64,000 bases of DNA from Mesorhizobium huakuii (GTDB lineage Bacteria; Pseudomonadota; Alphaproteobacteria; Rhizobiales; Rhizobiaceae): NCBI RefSeq assembly GCF_030160235.1, contig NZ_BSNY01000034.1, positions 1 through 64,000 on the forward strand, written 5' to 3'. The translations under genes were made by a program, and so were the position numbers. The notes beneath the pieces were generated by a model. The model was not told the DNA's origin. It ran no database searches and saw nothing but the letters and a program-made list of their open reading frames with translations. This document shows positions 36,286 through 44,836 of this stretch, piece after piece. Position 1 is the stretch's first letter. Each line of letters starts with the position of its first letter.

Positions 36286-37794
36286 TCAGTCAGCGCGTTT
36301 CTCCATTGCCTCGAGCGCGACGGCGAGGCGCTGCTCCTCGCCATAGTAGCGAGCCCGGTCCCAGAAATGCGGGCGGCCGATGCCGGTCGAGACATGTTCG
36401 CCCAGCAGCCTGCCGTTGGCGTCCTCGCCCTTGATGTTGTAGAGGACGATGTCCTGCGTGATGATGACGTCGCCTTCCATCCCGATGACCTCGGTGATGT
36501 GCGTGATACGACGCGATCCGTCGCGCAGACGCGCCGCCTGGATGATCACGTCGATGGAACCGACGACGATTTCACGGACGGTCTTCTGCGGCAGCGAATA
36601 ACCGCCCATGGCGATCATGGATTCGATACGGTTCAGGCATTCGCGCGGGCTGTTCGAGTGGATCGTTCCCATCGAGCCGTCATGGCCGGTGTTCATCGCC
36701 TGCAGAAGGTCGAACACTTCGGGTCCGCGCACCTCACCGACGATGATGCGCTCGGGCCGCATGCGCAGGCAGTTCTTGACCAGGTCGCGCATCGTCACCT
36801 CGCCTTCGCCTTCGAGGTTGGGCGGACGGGTTTCCAGACGTACGACATGCGGCTGTTGCAGTTGCAGTTCGGCCGAGTCCTCGCAGGTGATGACACGCTC
36901 GTCGCGATCGATGTAGTTGGTCAGGCAGTTGAGCAGCGTCGTCTTGCCGGAGCCGGTGCCGCCCGAGATGACGATATTGCAGCGGACACGACCGATGATC
37001 TTGAGCACTTCGGCGCCCTGCGGCGAGATGGCACCGAACTTGACCAGTTGATCGAGCGTCAGCTTGTCCTTCTTGAATTTGCGGATGGTGAGTGCGGTAC
37101 CGTCGATGGCTAGCGGCGGAGCGATGACGTTGACGCGGGAGCCGTCGGGAAGGCGGGCGTCGCAGATCGGGCTGGATTCATCGACACGGCGACCGACCTG
37201 ACTGACGATGCGCTGGCAGATGTTGAGAAGCTGCTGGTTGTCACGAAAGCGAATGCCGGTCTGCTCGACCTTGCCGTTGACTTCGATGTAGACGTTCTTG
37301 GAGCCGTTGACCATGATGTCGGCGATGTCGTCGCGGGCGAGCAATGGCTCGAGCGGCCCATAACCAAGCACGTCGTTGCAGATGTCCTCGAGCAGTTCCT
37401 CCTGCTCGGCGATCGACATCGCGAAATTCTTGATCGCGATGATGTCGTTGACGATGTCGCGGATTTCCTCGCGAGCGGTCTCCGGGTCGAGCTTGGCGAG
37501 TTGCGACAGGTCGATCGTGTCGATGAGCGCAGAGAAAACCTGGCTCTTGGTGTCGTAGTAGGTTTCGCTCTTTTCGCGCTGGGGCCGCCTTGCCTCCGGC
37601 GCGATGGGCGGCGCCTCGACGGCGCGGCGAGCCGGCGGTGCCACAGGCGCGCTTGGCTGCAGCGGGGCCGCGGGCCGGGCAAGAACCGCCGTATCCGCCG
37701 AACCCGCGGGTGGCGGCGCGGCCGGCGCCGGTGCTGGCTGGCGGAATTCCGGCGTGAACCGGTTGCCGTCGTCGTTGCCTCTTTTACCGAACAT
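36286..37794 (-). CDS. cpaF: Tad pilus assembly ATPase CpaF/TadA
   Basis: A 502-residue type II/IV secretion ATPase. Walker A is [17 protein letters not shown] near residues 274-290. The Asp box and Walker B region read [18 protein letters not shown] and [19 protein letters not shown]. The His box region is [21 protein letters not shown] Pro/Ala-rich N-terminus of about 75 residues is typical of CpaF. The hexamer powers extension, and in some species retraction, of the pilus. It lies between cpaE and tadB with short gaps. Confidence 0.95.
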   Translation of the reverse strand: MFGKRGNDDGNRFTPEFRQPAPAPAAPPPAGSADTAVLARPAAPLQPSAPVAPPARRAVEAPPIAPEARRPQREKSETYYDTKSQVFSALIDTIDLSQLAKLDPETAREEIRDIVNDIIAIKNFAMSIAEQEELLEDICNDVLGYGPLEPLLARDDIADIMVNGSKNVYIEVNGKVEQTGIRFRDNQQLLNICQRIVSQVGRRVDESSPICDARLPDGSRVNVIAPPLAIDGTALTIRKFKKDKLTLDQLVKFGAISPQGAEVLKIIGRVRCNIVISGGTGSGKTTLLNCLTNYIDRDERVITCEDSAELQLQQPHVVRLETRPPNLEGEGEVTMRDLVKNCLRMRPERIIVGEVRGPEVFDLLQAMNTGHDGSMGTIHSNSPRECLNRIESMIAMGGYSLPQKTVREIVVGSIDVIIQAARLRDGSRRITHITEVIGMEGDVIITQDIVLYNIKGEDANGRLLGEHVSTGIGRPHFWDRARYYGEEQRLAVALEAMEKRAD

Positions 37795-37817
37795 GATCGA
37801 CTACCGGTTCCAAAGCG

Positions 37818-39101
37818 TCACTTCTTGTTGCGCGAGAGCTTGCCGAGCAGGCTGCCCAGGCCGGCCTTCTTCTTCGTACGGATTTCGCTTCGCCCGGTCA
37901 GCACGTGGGCAATCTCGTTGATGGTCGCGACAACCGGGTTCTTGGCATCCATCTCGCCGAGCATGCGTCCGTTATTGGCGGCATTGCCGAATAGTAATGG
38001 ATCGAAGCCAATGACCGACATCGGCGTCAGGCCGAGCGGCTCGGCGAAATCGGACGGCGAAATTTCCGGCCGCTTGGGGATGCCGACCTGGTTGATGATC
38101 AGCTTCGGCGGCGGGTCGTTGGGACGAAGCCGCTTGAGCATGTCGACCATGTTCTTGGTGTTGCGCAGATTGGCCAGTTCCGGCGTCGCCGTGATGACGA
38201 TCTCGTCGGCCTTGACCAGCGTGTTCTTGGCCCAGCCCGTCCAGACATGGGGGACGTCCAGGACCAGAAGCGGCACGCTGCGCTGCGCGGTATCGACAAG
38301 CTGCGCAAAGGCGTCGGGATCGAAGTCGTAGACGCGTTCCAGCGTCGAGGGCGCCGCGAGCAATGACAAATGCTCGGCGCACTGCGTCAGCAGCCTGTCG
38401 AGATAGACTTCATCGACGCGTTCGGGTGAGAAAACCGCTTCGGCGATGCCCTGTGCCGGATCCTGGTCGAAATTGATGTTGGCCGTGCCGAAGGCCAGAT
38501 CGAGGTCGGCGACGACGACTTCGGATTTGAAGAGGGAGGACATTGCCCAGGCGACATTGTGGGCGATGGTGGAAGAGCCGACGCCGCCCTTGGCGCCGAC
38601 AAAAGCGATCGAACGGCCGATCGGTTCAGCCTCCGGATCGACGAAAATCGACGACACGACACTGACGATGTCGGCCATCGACACCGGCGCGATGACATAT
38701 TCGGAGATGCCGGAGCGAATGAGCTCGCGATAGAGACCGACATCATTGTAATGGCCGATCACAACCACTTTCGACGATGGATCGCAGTATTCAGAGAGCT
38801 GGGCGAGTTGCTCCAGCAATTGCTTGGGTTCGCTGCGTGACTCCAGCAGGATCAGGTTCGGCGTCGGCGCCGACTGATAGAACTCGATTGCCGTGGGAAC
38901 GCCGCCCATATGGACCTTGAGATGCGTCTTGGTCATGCGGCGGTCCTCGCCGGCGCGCTCGACCGGATTGGCTACGCCCTCGGTCTCGCAGAATGCCTGG
39001 ATCGAGATGCGCGGAACCGGCCGCAACGCCTGCATCGCGGCGATGTCCTGCGGCGACGTATCACCGCCGTCCACGGTGGCGTCATAGGCTAGGTTGCTCA
39101 T
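37818..39101 (-). CDS. cpaE: CpaE/TadZ-like ParA/MinD-family pilus localisation protein
   Basis: A 427-residue protein with an N-terminal receiver-like domain (LKVHMGGVPTAIEFYQS, NLILLESRSEPKQLLEQL) and a C-terminal MinD-like ATPase with the loop AFVGAKGGVGSSTIAHNVAW, then VVVADLDLAFGTANINFDQ. The loop ends G-V-G-S-S rather than G-V-G-K-T, the atypical form seen in CpaE proteins, which place the pilus machine at the pole. ATG at 39101 is chosen; the longer frame to 39356 runs into cpaD. Confidence 0.92.
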   Translation of the reverse strand: MSNLAYDATVDGGDTSPQDIAAMQALRPVPRISIQAFCETEGVANPVERAGEDRRMTKTHLKVHMGGVPTAIEFYQSAPTPNLILLESRSEPKQLLEQLAQLSEYCDPSSKVVVIGHYNDVGLYRELIRSGISEYVIAPVSMADIVSVVSSIFVDPEAEPIGRSIAFVGAKGGVGSSTIAHNVAWAMSSLFKSEVVVADLDLAFGTANINFDQDPAQGIAEAVFSPERVDEVYLDRLLTQCAEHLSLLAAPSTLERVYDFDPDAFAQLVDTAQRSVPLLVLDVPHVWTGWAKNTLVKADEIVITATPELANLRNTKNMVDMLKRLRPNDPPPKLIINQVGIPKRPEISPSDFAEPLGLTPMSVIGFDPLLFGNAANNGRMLGEMDAKNPVVATINEIAHVLTGRSEIRTKKKAGLGSLLGKLSRNKK

Positions 39102-39127
39102 GTCCGCGTACTCCAAGCTGCGATCGG

Positions 39128-39862
39128 TCAGTACTGAACTTCCGTTGCCGGAGTCGGCGAGTAGAATGGGGCGTTTCGATACCCGTCGATTACGTTCCCG
39201 CGCCTCTCGGCGTCGATGGGGGTCTGTTTGCGCGGCCCGAGCAGATCGGCCGGGTTGGCCATCTGGGCGGCGAGATTGTTCTGATAGGAGCAGCCGAAGT
39301 CGGCATAGTGCTTGTTTTCCGACGTCTCGAGCAGATCCTCCGGCCAGCGTCCGCATTTGTCGGTCTGGGCTTTCACCGCGATATAGGAGACGCGAACCGG
39401 GGCCGATGCCTCGCTCGAGCCAGCTTGATAGGAGGTGACGACGATCCGGTTGCGCTTGATACCGCTGGCAACCGCGAGCCTGGCGAAGTCACGGCCGGCC
39501 GCCGTCGCCGCGACCTCATTGGCCGACCCGCTCGGAATCTGGATGGTCAATGTCGACGCGGCACTCTTGTCATAGCCGTCAAGGAAACCCAGCAGCGTGT
39601 CGCGCTGCGAACCGGTCATGCCGCGGTCGCCGGCGCCGACGGGCAGGTCGATCTTCTGGTTCTTCTCCGCGATGACGATCGGATGGTTGGTGCGATAGTC
39701 GTCCGGAATGGCGCCGACGGTGATGCTGTCGCGCTGGGCGCACCCGGCCAGCAGAACGGTCATCGCCACCGCCAGAACCGGCAGCACCCGCAGGCCGGCC
39801 CGCGAACGTCTGGCGCTCGTCGTCGTGGCGATGGTCCTTGTCTTCAACGCTGACTGAGACAT
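39128..39862 (-). CDS. cpaD: CpaD pilus-assembly lipoprotein
   Basis: A 244-residue CpaD with a signal ending in VLLAGC (lipobox, Cys41), then DDYRTNHPIVIAEKNQKIDL, RDFARLAVASGIKRNRIVVT and NLAAQMANPADLLGPRKQTP, all typical of the family. CpaD is thought to help localise or stabilise the CpaC secretin. ATG at 39862 has GGGGAAG upstream; GTG at 39880 is an alternative overlapping cpaC. It lies between cpaC and cpaE. Confidence 0.9.
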   Translation of the reverse strand: MSQSALKTRTIATTTSARRSRAGLRVLPVLAVAMTVLLAGCAQRDSITVGAIPDDYRTNHPIVIAEKNQKIDLPVGAGDRGMTGSQRDTLLGFLDGYDKSAASTLTIQIPSGSANEVAATAAGRDFARLAVASGIKRNRIVVTSYQAGSSEASAPVRVSYIAVKAQTDKCGRWPEDLLETSENKHYADFGCSYQNNLAAQMANPADLLGPRKQTPIDAERRGNVIDGYRNAPFYSPTPATEVQY

Positions 39863-39876
39863 GTCCGCTTCCCCAT

Positions 39877-41394
39877 TCACTTGTAGATGTAGCCGACAAC
39901 GCCGTGGTACCGGCCGTTCGGCTTGTCAGTCTGCATGGTGCCGTAGACGCGATTGACCTTGCCAAGGAACATGGCGGCACCGTCGCTGGCAGCGTTGAAA
40001 TTGTCGTCCGGCTTGGCGAGATCGTTGCGCGCCACCGGCTTCACCAGATAGGGCGTGATGATGATGACGAGTTCGGTCTCGTTGCGCACGAAATCCCTGC
40101 TGCGGAAGAGCGCGCCGAGCACCGGGATCTTTGTCAGTCCGGGCAACCCGTTGACGGCTTGCCTGACATCGTCGCGAACCAGGCCGGCGATCATCATGGA
40201 GCCGCCCGAGGGCAGTTCGACGGTCGTATCCGCAAGACGCTTGCGCAGCGACAGGGCATTCATGCCGACACTGGTGTTGGACGTGGATGCCGAGACGGAT
40301 CCCTCGGTTGTCGGTTCGGAAACCGAGGTTCTGACTTTCAGGCTTATCCGTCCGGGTGACAAAACCACCGGCTGGAATTCCAGGCCGATGCCGTACTCGA
40401 TCTTGTCGACGGAATAGTTCTTCAGGCCGGTCTGGTTGCCGGTGGATACGTTGGCGTCGACCGAGGTCACCATATTGTATTCGCCGCCGACCTTGAAGGT
40501 CGCCTTCTCCCCGGACACGGCGGTCAAGGTCGGCTCGGCCAGCGTCTTCATGACCCCACCCTGCTCCATGGCGTTGATATAGGCCTGCAGCCCCGACGCA
40601 CTGATGTTGAAGCCGGCGTTCGACAACGGCTTGCCGAGGCCAGTGAAAGGGTCGCTGAGCGCGCCGTAGCTGATGCCATTGCTGCCGCCGGTACCGACCA
40701 TGTTGACAGCGAGTTGCTTCATCACCGAGCGGCTGACTTCGGCGACGGTCACCTTGAGCGTGACCTGATCGTCGCCGATGATCTGCAGCAGATTGACGAT
40801 CTTCGAGACGCGTCGTTCCTGGTCGGGGTTGTTGATGTCGACGCCGCCCTGGGCCGAGCCACCGGCCGCGGTCTGCGAATACTGCCCGGTCGTTGCTTCA
40901 CCGCCGGAGACGAAGATCGTCGCCAGGTCGACCGCCCGCTTCGCATCCAGCGGCGTATCGACCGTTCCGGTCAGGACGACGTTGTCGTTCAGCAGTTCCA
41001 CCTTGACGGCCGAAGTCGGAAGGAAGCGCCTGATATAGTCCTCCAGGCCGGCGACGTCGCGTTCGACGGCCAGGTCCAGGCTAGCGATCTGTTCGCCGTT
41101 CGGACCGAAGACGAAAATATTGGTCTCGCCCACCGACTTGCCGAACAGATAGATACGCCTTGCGGTGCGGGTCACCGCATCGGCAACGGCCGGGTTGGCG
41201 ACAAGAATGTCGTAGGCATCGCTCGGCAGGTCTATGACCACCGATTTGTTGAGGCCAAGCTTGACGCGCTGCGTGGCTGTGGTCGCCGACACCCGAGTAC
41301 TCTTCGCCTCGACGACGCCCTGCACACTCGTCCCGACGAGCAGCAGGCCGAATGCCACGGCTACGATTGCCGGCAGTTTACCGCTTAGCCTCAT
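39877..41394 (-). CDS. cpaC: CpaC outer-membrane secretin of the Tad pilus
   Basis: A 505-residue secretin. A signal peptide (LPAIVAVAFGLLLVGTSVQG) is followed by the pilus N-domain (LGLNKSVVIDLPSDAYDILV, RTARRIYLFGKSVGETNIFV), a BON-like domain and the C-terminal secretin barrel (TLAEPTLTAVSGEKATFKVG, VELPSGGSMMIAGLVRDDVR, LPGLTKIPVLGALFRSRDFV). It forms the gated pore through which the pilus exits. Its start overlaps the cpaB stop (ATGA). The N-domain is paralogous to the protein at 43650-44072. Confidence 0.95.
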   Translation of the reverse strand: MRLSGKLPAIVAVAFGLLLVGTSVQGVVEAKSTRVSATTATQRVKLGLNKSVVIDLPSDAYDILVANPAVADAVTRTARRIYLFGKSVGETNIFVFGPNGEQIASLDLAVERDVAGLEDYIRRFLPTSAVKVELLNDNVVLTGTVDTPLDAKRAVDLATIFVSGGEATTGQYSQTAAGGSAQGGVDINNPDQERRVSKIVNLLQIIGDDQVTLKVTVAEVSRSVMKQLAVNMVGTGGSNGISYGALSDPFTGLGKPLSNAGFNISASGLQAYINAMEQGGVMKTLAEPTLTAVSGEKATFKVGGEYNMVTSVDANVSTGNQTGLKNYSVDKIEYGIGLEFQPVVLSPGRISLKVRTSVSEPTTEGSVSASTSNTSVGMNALSLRKRLADTTVELPSGGSMMIAGLVRDDVRQAVNGLPGLTKIPVLGALFRSRDFVRNETELVIIITPYLVKPVARNDLAKPDDNFNAASDGAAMFLGKVNRVYGTMQTDKPNGRYHGVVGYIYK

Positions 41395-42206
41395 TTCCTT
41401 GCCCCTACTTCGGAAACTTCGCCCGACTTGATCAGTCTCACCGTTCCCTTGCGACCATTGCCGGAAACGAGATAGTCGGCCTCGCTCACATTCTTTTCCT
41501 GGGTGTCGGCGACCGCGCGCAGTGCCAGCGTCAGGCGATCCGCCATCTGCTGGGCGACGGTGATGATCTCCGCCTGCTTGGGTGTCAGCTCCAGCGTGGC
41601 GGTCTGGCCTACCCTGGTCTTCTTGCCCTCCTCGTCTTCCTGGATCGTCTGGTCGATCGCCAGGACGCGGATGTTCTTGAGGATGGTTTCGGTGTTGAAG
41701 CCGGTGCTGCCGCTGTTGGCATCCGCCCTGCGGGTCATGATGACGTCGACGAAATCGTTTGGAAGGATGAAGCCGCCGGCCGAAGTATCGGCCGATATGG
41801 TCGTGGCGACCGCCCGCATCCCGGAAGGCAGGATGGACGACATGAAGCTCTGCCCCTCGCCGATCAGCTTGGAACGCCGCACCGGCTCACCGGCATACAT
41901 CGGCACACGGGCGATCGAGCCCTTCAATTTCTCCAGGGCGTCGGGGGCATTGGCCTTGGTGATGAAATTCGCGTTGACGCCGTCGGCCGGCCAGGATTGC
42001 CAGGAGATGTTGTTCTGAAGCGCGTTGCCCATCGCGACGTCGCCCGAAAGCACAAGCACGTCCTGCAGGGCCACGGCGGGAGCCTGGGGGCCGGAATCGA
42101 CCACGATCTGGGGCGGCGGCGCGGCGACCATGTTTTTCGCGACATAGCCAGCACCACCCGCCGCGGCCACCGCCACGCTCAGAATAATAAGTCGGGATGC
42201 TGGCAT
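41391..42206 (-). CDS. cpaB: CpaB pilus-assembly periplasmic protein
   Basis: A 271-residue CpaB/RcpC protein. It has an N-terminal membrane anchor (LIILSVAVAAAGGAGYVAKN), a SAF-like segment (LVLSGDVAMGNALQ, PMYAGEPVRRSKLIGEGQSF) and the RcpC domain (FILPNDFVDVIMTRRADANS, VGQTATLELTPKQAEIITVA). It may connect the secretin with the inner-membrane machine. ATG at 42206 is preferred; the longer frame to 42263 adds 19 residues without a ribosome site. It heads the block that continues to tadC. Confidence 0.9.
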   Translation of the reverse strand: MPASRLIILSVAVAAAGGAGYVAKNMVAAPPPQIVVDSGPQAPAVALQDVLVLSGDVAMGNALQNNISWQSWPADGVNANFITKANAPDALEKLKGSIARVPMYAGEPVRRSKLIGEGQSFMSSILPSGMRAVATTISADTSAGGFILPNDFVDVIMTRRADANSGSTGFNTETILKNIRVLAIDQTIQEDEEGKKTRVGQTATLELTPKQAEIITVAQQMADRLTLALRAVADTQEKNVSEADYLVSGNGRKGTVRLIKSGEVSEVGARK

Positions 42207-42301
42207 CTGTCCGAACCTCGCCCTTGGCAAACCACGTAGCCAAGCCGGACTTTGCAGCGGCAATCGTCAAAACAAGGTTAATGTAATGCTTACGATCGTG
42301 A

Positions 42302-42316
42302 TTAATTTAAGGTTTA
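42302..42316. promoter_or_regulatory. CtrA-like box upstream of cpaB
   Basis: TTAA-TTTAAGG-TTTA is one mismatch from TTAA-N7-TTAA, about 100 bases upstream of cpaB in a markedly AT-rich gap (42265-42330) that probably carries a promoter for cpaB onward. AT-richness raises the chance of a random hit. Confidence 0.3.
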
Positions 42317-42420
42317 CATAAATTAGACGGATCATGCCGCCACAGGTTAAGGAACCCCGGCCAAGGCTCTTTTCAAGCCGGTCGGGCAATGCGGTCAGGG
42401 AAACGGAAAGCAGATCGCCT

Positions 42421-42948
42421 TCAGCCCGCAAGCCTGGCCAGCGCCCACACCATCAGAGGCGAATCCGGATAGGTCAGCAGCCCGCCAAGGCCGAGCGCGA
42501 TCCCGTAGGGAATCCCGACCGACTCTTCCGCGAAATGGCGCAGGAACGGATTGCGGCCGGTCATGACCGCCAGCGGCGACTTCCGGTAAAGCAGGATGGC
42601 GATCGTCAGCAGGCCGCCGATGAGTGTCGAGACAACAAGGTATTCGACGAGATGGATGTTCAACCCCATCCACACGGCCGTTGCGGCCAGCAGCTTGGCG
42701 TCACCGCCACCCATGCCGCCCATCGCGAACAGGCCGAACGTCACGGCAAGGACCAGGGCGCCGGCGGCGAAATGCCAACCATAGGCGGCCCATTCCATAC
42801 CCGTCAGCGGCGCGACCAGCGCAAAGACGACGACAAGCAGCACCGACACGCGATTGGCGATTGTCATCGACAGCATGTCGGAGATCGCTGCAAACAGCAT
42901 GCAGAACGGAAAGACGACGAAGATCAGGGCTTCAAGCATCAGCGCCAT
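42421..42948 (-). CDS. cpaA: CpaA prepilin peptidase (A24)
   Basis: A 175-residue membrane aspartic peptidase with about six hydrophobic segments. The two catalytic aspartates are Asp24 in FAAISDMLSMTI and Asp83 in MGGMGGGDAKLLAA. It cleaves the leader from the Flp pilin and the TadE-like pseudopilins. It lacks the methylase domain of longer A24 enzymes, as usual for CpaA. It lies between the pilin gene and cpaB on the same strand, with a strong hairpin in the gap after the pilin gene. Confidence 0.92.
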   Translation of the reverse strand: MALMLEALIFVVFPFCMLFAAISDMLSMTIANRVSVLLVVVFALVAPLTGMEWAAYGWHFAAGALVLAVTFGLFAMGGMGGGDAKLLAATAVWMGLNIHLVEYLVVSTLIGGLLTIAILLYRKSPLAVMTGRNPFLRHFAEESVGIPYGIALGLGGLLTYPDSPLMVWALARLAG

Positions 42949-43053
42949 GCCTATTGTTCACAGGCTCAATCTAGAATGGATCGATTAACGATTGATGAGA
43001 CCTGGGATGGACACCGACGCTGCTGGCCGCGGCATCGACAGGCAACAATAGAC

Positions 43054-43079
43054 AGGGGCCGCCCATATGGGCGGCCCCT
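43054..43079 (-). terminator. Strong hairpin between the pilin gene and cpaA
   Basis: AGGGGCCGCCCAT / ATGGGCGGCCCCT forms a very stable stem about 40 bases after the pilin stop. No long T-run follows on the minus strand, so it may stop only part of the transcripts. Such a partial stop would let pilin mRNA greatly exceed that of the assembly genes. Confidence 0.65.
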
Positions 43080-43116
43080 ATCCGAAAGAGAATCTGAACG
43101 TTCGGCAATAAGCAGA

Positions 43117-43293
43117 TTAGCTGCCGCTTGAGTTCAGGGTGTTTCCGATGTTGGAGAACTTGGAGTTGATTGCATTGCCGAGGGCGCCGGCGCCAGTGAT
43201 GATGGCGAGCGCGATGAGGGCGGCGATCAGACCATATTCGATAGCGGTCGCGCCGGATTCGTCCTTCACGAAACGTGCAAAAAGGTTAGACAT
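43117..43293 (-). CDS. pilA: Flp/PilA-family type IVb pilin
   Basis: A 58-residue pilin precursor: MSNLFARFVKDESG is the leader, then ATAIEYGLIAALIALA. Cleavage after Gly14 leaves the conserved Glu at +5 followed by Tyr, the Flp signature. The hydrophobic helix and short C-terminal tail (ending T-L-N-S-S-G-S) are full length for the class. AGGAG lies just upstream of the ATG. A long upstream region with a CtrA-like box and the hairpin downstream suggest a separately controlled, abundant transcript. Confidence 0.95.
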   Translation of the reverse strand: MSNLFARFVKDESGATAIEYGLIAALIALAIITGAGALGNAINSKFSNIGNTLNSSGS

Positions 43294-43439
43294 TCGAGAG
43301 CTCCTACTCCACGTGTTACAGCACTTCCGTCAACTTCTGTGATGGTTGATCGGATACTGCCAATCTAGGGAGAAGCTCTTTCGATCGGCTTAATAAACAG
43401 CCTTACCGATTCCTTTCCCGGCTTGAATGGAATGCGTGG

Positions 43440-43454
43440 TTAACCCGACGCTAA
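43440..43454 (-). promoter_or_regulatory. CtrA-like box upstream of pilA
   Basis: Read on the minus strand, TTAG-CGTCGGG-TTAA-CC is one mismatch from TTAA-N7-TTAACC and points toward pilA, 147 bases before its start. In Caulobacter the pilA gene is a known CtrA target, which makes this the best placed of the candidate boxes. Confidence 0.45.
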
Positions 43455-43585
43455 GCGCTGGCTAATGTATTGTTTCCCAAGCCAATGCCGCAAAAGGCAA
43501 GGGCTTCGGGGAGGCCTGCGGCCAGCGCGGATCCGGCCATGTGAGGAGCCACGGCGGTCGCCACAGCCGGCGCCGGCTAGCCGAC

Positions 43586-43600
43586 TTAACCGTTGGTTCA
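43586..43600 (+). promoter_or_regulatory. CtrA-like box upstream of the secretin N-domain gene
   Basis: TTAA-CCGTTGG-TTCA-CC is one mismatch from TTAA-N7-TTAACC, about 50 bases before the ATG at 43650. Confidence 0.35.
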
Positions 43601-43649
43601 CCAATCTCGTTCATGTTCCGTTGAACAGTTTGCTTGCGGGAGCGCATCG

Positions 43650-44072
43650 ATGGCCGTGCAGAGATCCTCAGTCCTGATTGCCGTGCTTCTTGCAGCCACG
43701 AGCTTGATCACGCCGGCCAGGGCCGCCGCCGATATAGAAGTCACGATGAATCAGGCCAAGATCGTGAAGTTGTCGCGTCCCGCCGACACGATCGTGGTCG
43801 GCAACCCGGCCATCGCCGATGCGTCCGTCCAGGACGCTTCGACGATCGTGCTCACCGGCAAGGGTTTCGGTGTCACCAATCTCGTCGTTCTTGACCAGGA
43901 GGGCAGCCCGATCGTCGACGCGCAGGTTACCGTCGTGCGGCAGGCGGCCTCGTCGGTTCGCATTTACCGGCGCGCCGAGGTCCAGACCATGTCCTGCACG
44001 CCCTATTGCGAAAGCTCCTACAAGAGCGAGGCTGAAAAATCCTCCGAGGCCGAGATGAGCGCAAGCAAATAG
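43650..44072 (+). CDS. Stand-alone pilus/secretin N-domain protein
   Basis: A 140-residue exported protein. After a signal peptide (SVLIAVLLAATSLITPARAA) it reads EVTMNQAKIVKLSRPADTIV, VGNPAIADASVQDASTIVLT and GKGFGVTNLVVLDQEGSPIV. This aligns by eye with the N-domain of CpaC (IDLPSDAYDILVANPAVAD, LFGKSVGETNIFVFGPNGE). The secretin barrel is absent; the C-terminus has two cysteines (SCTPYCESS) and a charged tail. It may assist the secretin or pilus in the periplasm. It runs divergently from pilA, followed by the TadE-like genes. Confidence 0.82.
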   Translation: MAVQRSSVLIAVLLAATSLITPARAAADIEVTMNQAKIVKLSRPADTIVVGNPAIADASVQDASTIVLTGKGFGVTNLVVLDQEGSPIVDAQVTVVRQAASSVRIYRRAEVQTMSCTPYCESSYKSEAEKSSEAEMSASK

Positions 44073-44130
44073 GCTGCACGGCCCCGGCAGCCGTCCAGGT
44101 TACTGGCCGGTTAAGACGCTCGCGCCGACT

Positions 44131-44145
44131 TTAACGATCATTCAA
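44131..44145 (+). promoter_or_regulatory. CtrA-like box upstream of the first TadE-like gene
   Basis: TTAA-CGATCAT-TCAA is one mismatch from TTAA-N7-TTAA, about 65 bases before the ATG at 44212 in the 139-base gap. Confidence 0.3.
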
Positions 44146-44211
44146 ACCGGACCTCAATTGGTTTGCGCTAATACACCTGTCGGAACCGTCCAGGGGTGGC
44201 AGGAACAGGGC

Positions 44212-44802
44212 ATGGGCAACGAATTCGGCTCGACAGGTCAGCACAAGGTGGGACGCGCCGGGTTTTTGACGCGCTTCGTTCGCAATCGCCGTGGCAGCAC
44301 GGCCATCGAATTCTCGATACTCGCATTGCCGTTCGCCCTCCTCGTATTCGCCATCCTTGAAAGCTGCATCTCGTTTGCCGGCCAGGAGGTGATGGCCAAC
44401 ATCACCGACGATGTCGCGCGTCAGTTACGTACGGGGCAGCTGCGGCCGGCCGATGTCGCCGGGAGCAAATTGACGACCCTGATCTGCGGCAGGCTGCAGA
44501 TCATCGTGTCCACGGATTGCCCGCAACAGTTGCTCGTGGACCTTCGCGAGTATCCGACTTTCGCGGACGCGGCCACCGCGACCTTCAAGATCCAGAACGG
44601 CGACGTCGTGCTGATGCAAGGCACCAATTCGCAGCCCTTTGCAAATTCGCCGGGTCTGGCGGAATCGAGGAACATGCTGCGGGTCTTCTACAAATGGCCT
44701 GTCGTGACCGATCTGATGGCCAAGTCCATGGCCAATCTGAGTGGCGGCAGGACGCTGCATTTTGCGTCGGTGACCTGGCAGAATGAGCCGTTCGACAATT
44801 GA
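44212..44802 (+). CDS. tadE: TadE-like minor pilin (first copy)
   Basis: A 196-residue pseudopilin. NRRGSTAIEFSILALPFALL carries a prepilin-type site: Gly28, then Glu33 in the +5 position, followed by a hydrophobic helix. The rest is a globular periplasmic domain (GRLQIIVSTDCPQQLLVDLR, ESRNMLRVFYKWPVVTDLMA). TadE-type proteins are processed by CpaA and help assemble or prime the Flp pilus. ATG at 44212 has AGGAA upstream; the longer frame from 44158 is less likely. It overlaps the upstream alternative start of the next gene. Confidence 0.87.
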   Translation: MGNEFGSTGQHKVGRAGFLTRFVRNRRGSTAIEFSILALPFALLVFAILESCISFAGQEVMANITDDVARQLRTGQLRPADVAGSKLTTLICGRLQIIVSTDCPQQLLVDLREYPTFADAATATFKIQNGDVVLMQGTNSQPFANSPGLAESRNMLRVFYKWPVVTDLMAKSMANLSGGRTLHFASVTWQNEPFDN

Positions 44803-44836
44803 GTTCGGAACGACCAACAAGAAAAAGGCAAATGCC

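Larger units (their letters stand above)
43294..43649. other. 356-base divergent intergenic region between pilA and the secretin N-domain gene
   Basis: No gene is supported. It should hold two divergent promoters. CtrA-like boxes lie at 43440-43454 (pilin side) and 43586-43600 (other side). The stretch 43380-43470 is AT-rich compared with the genes around it. Confidence 0.6.
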
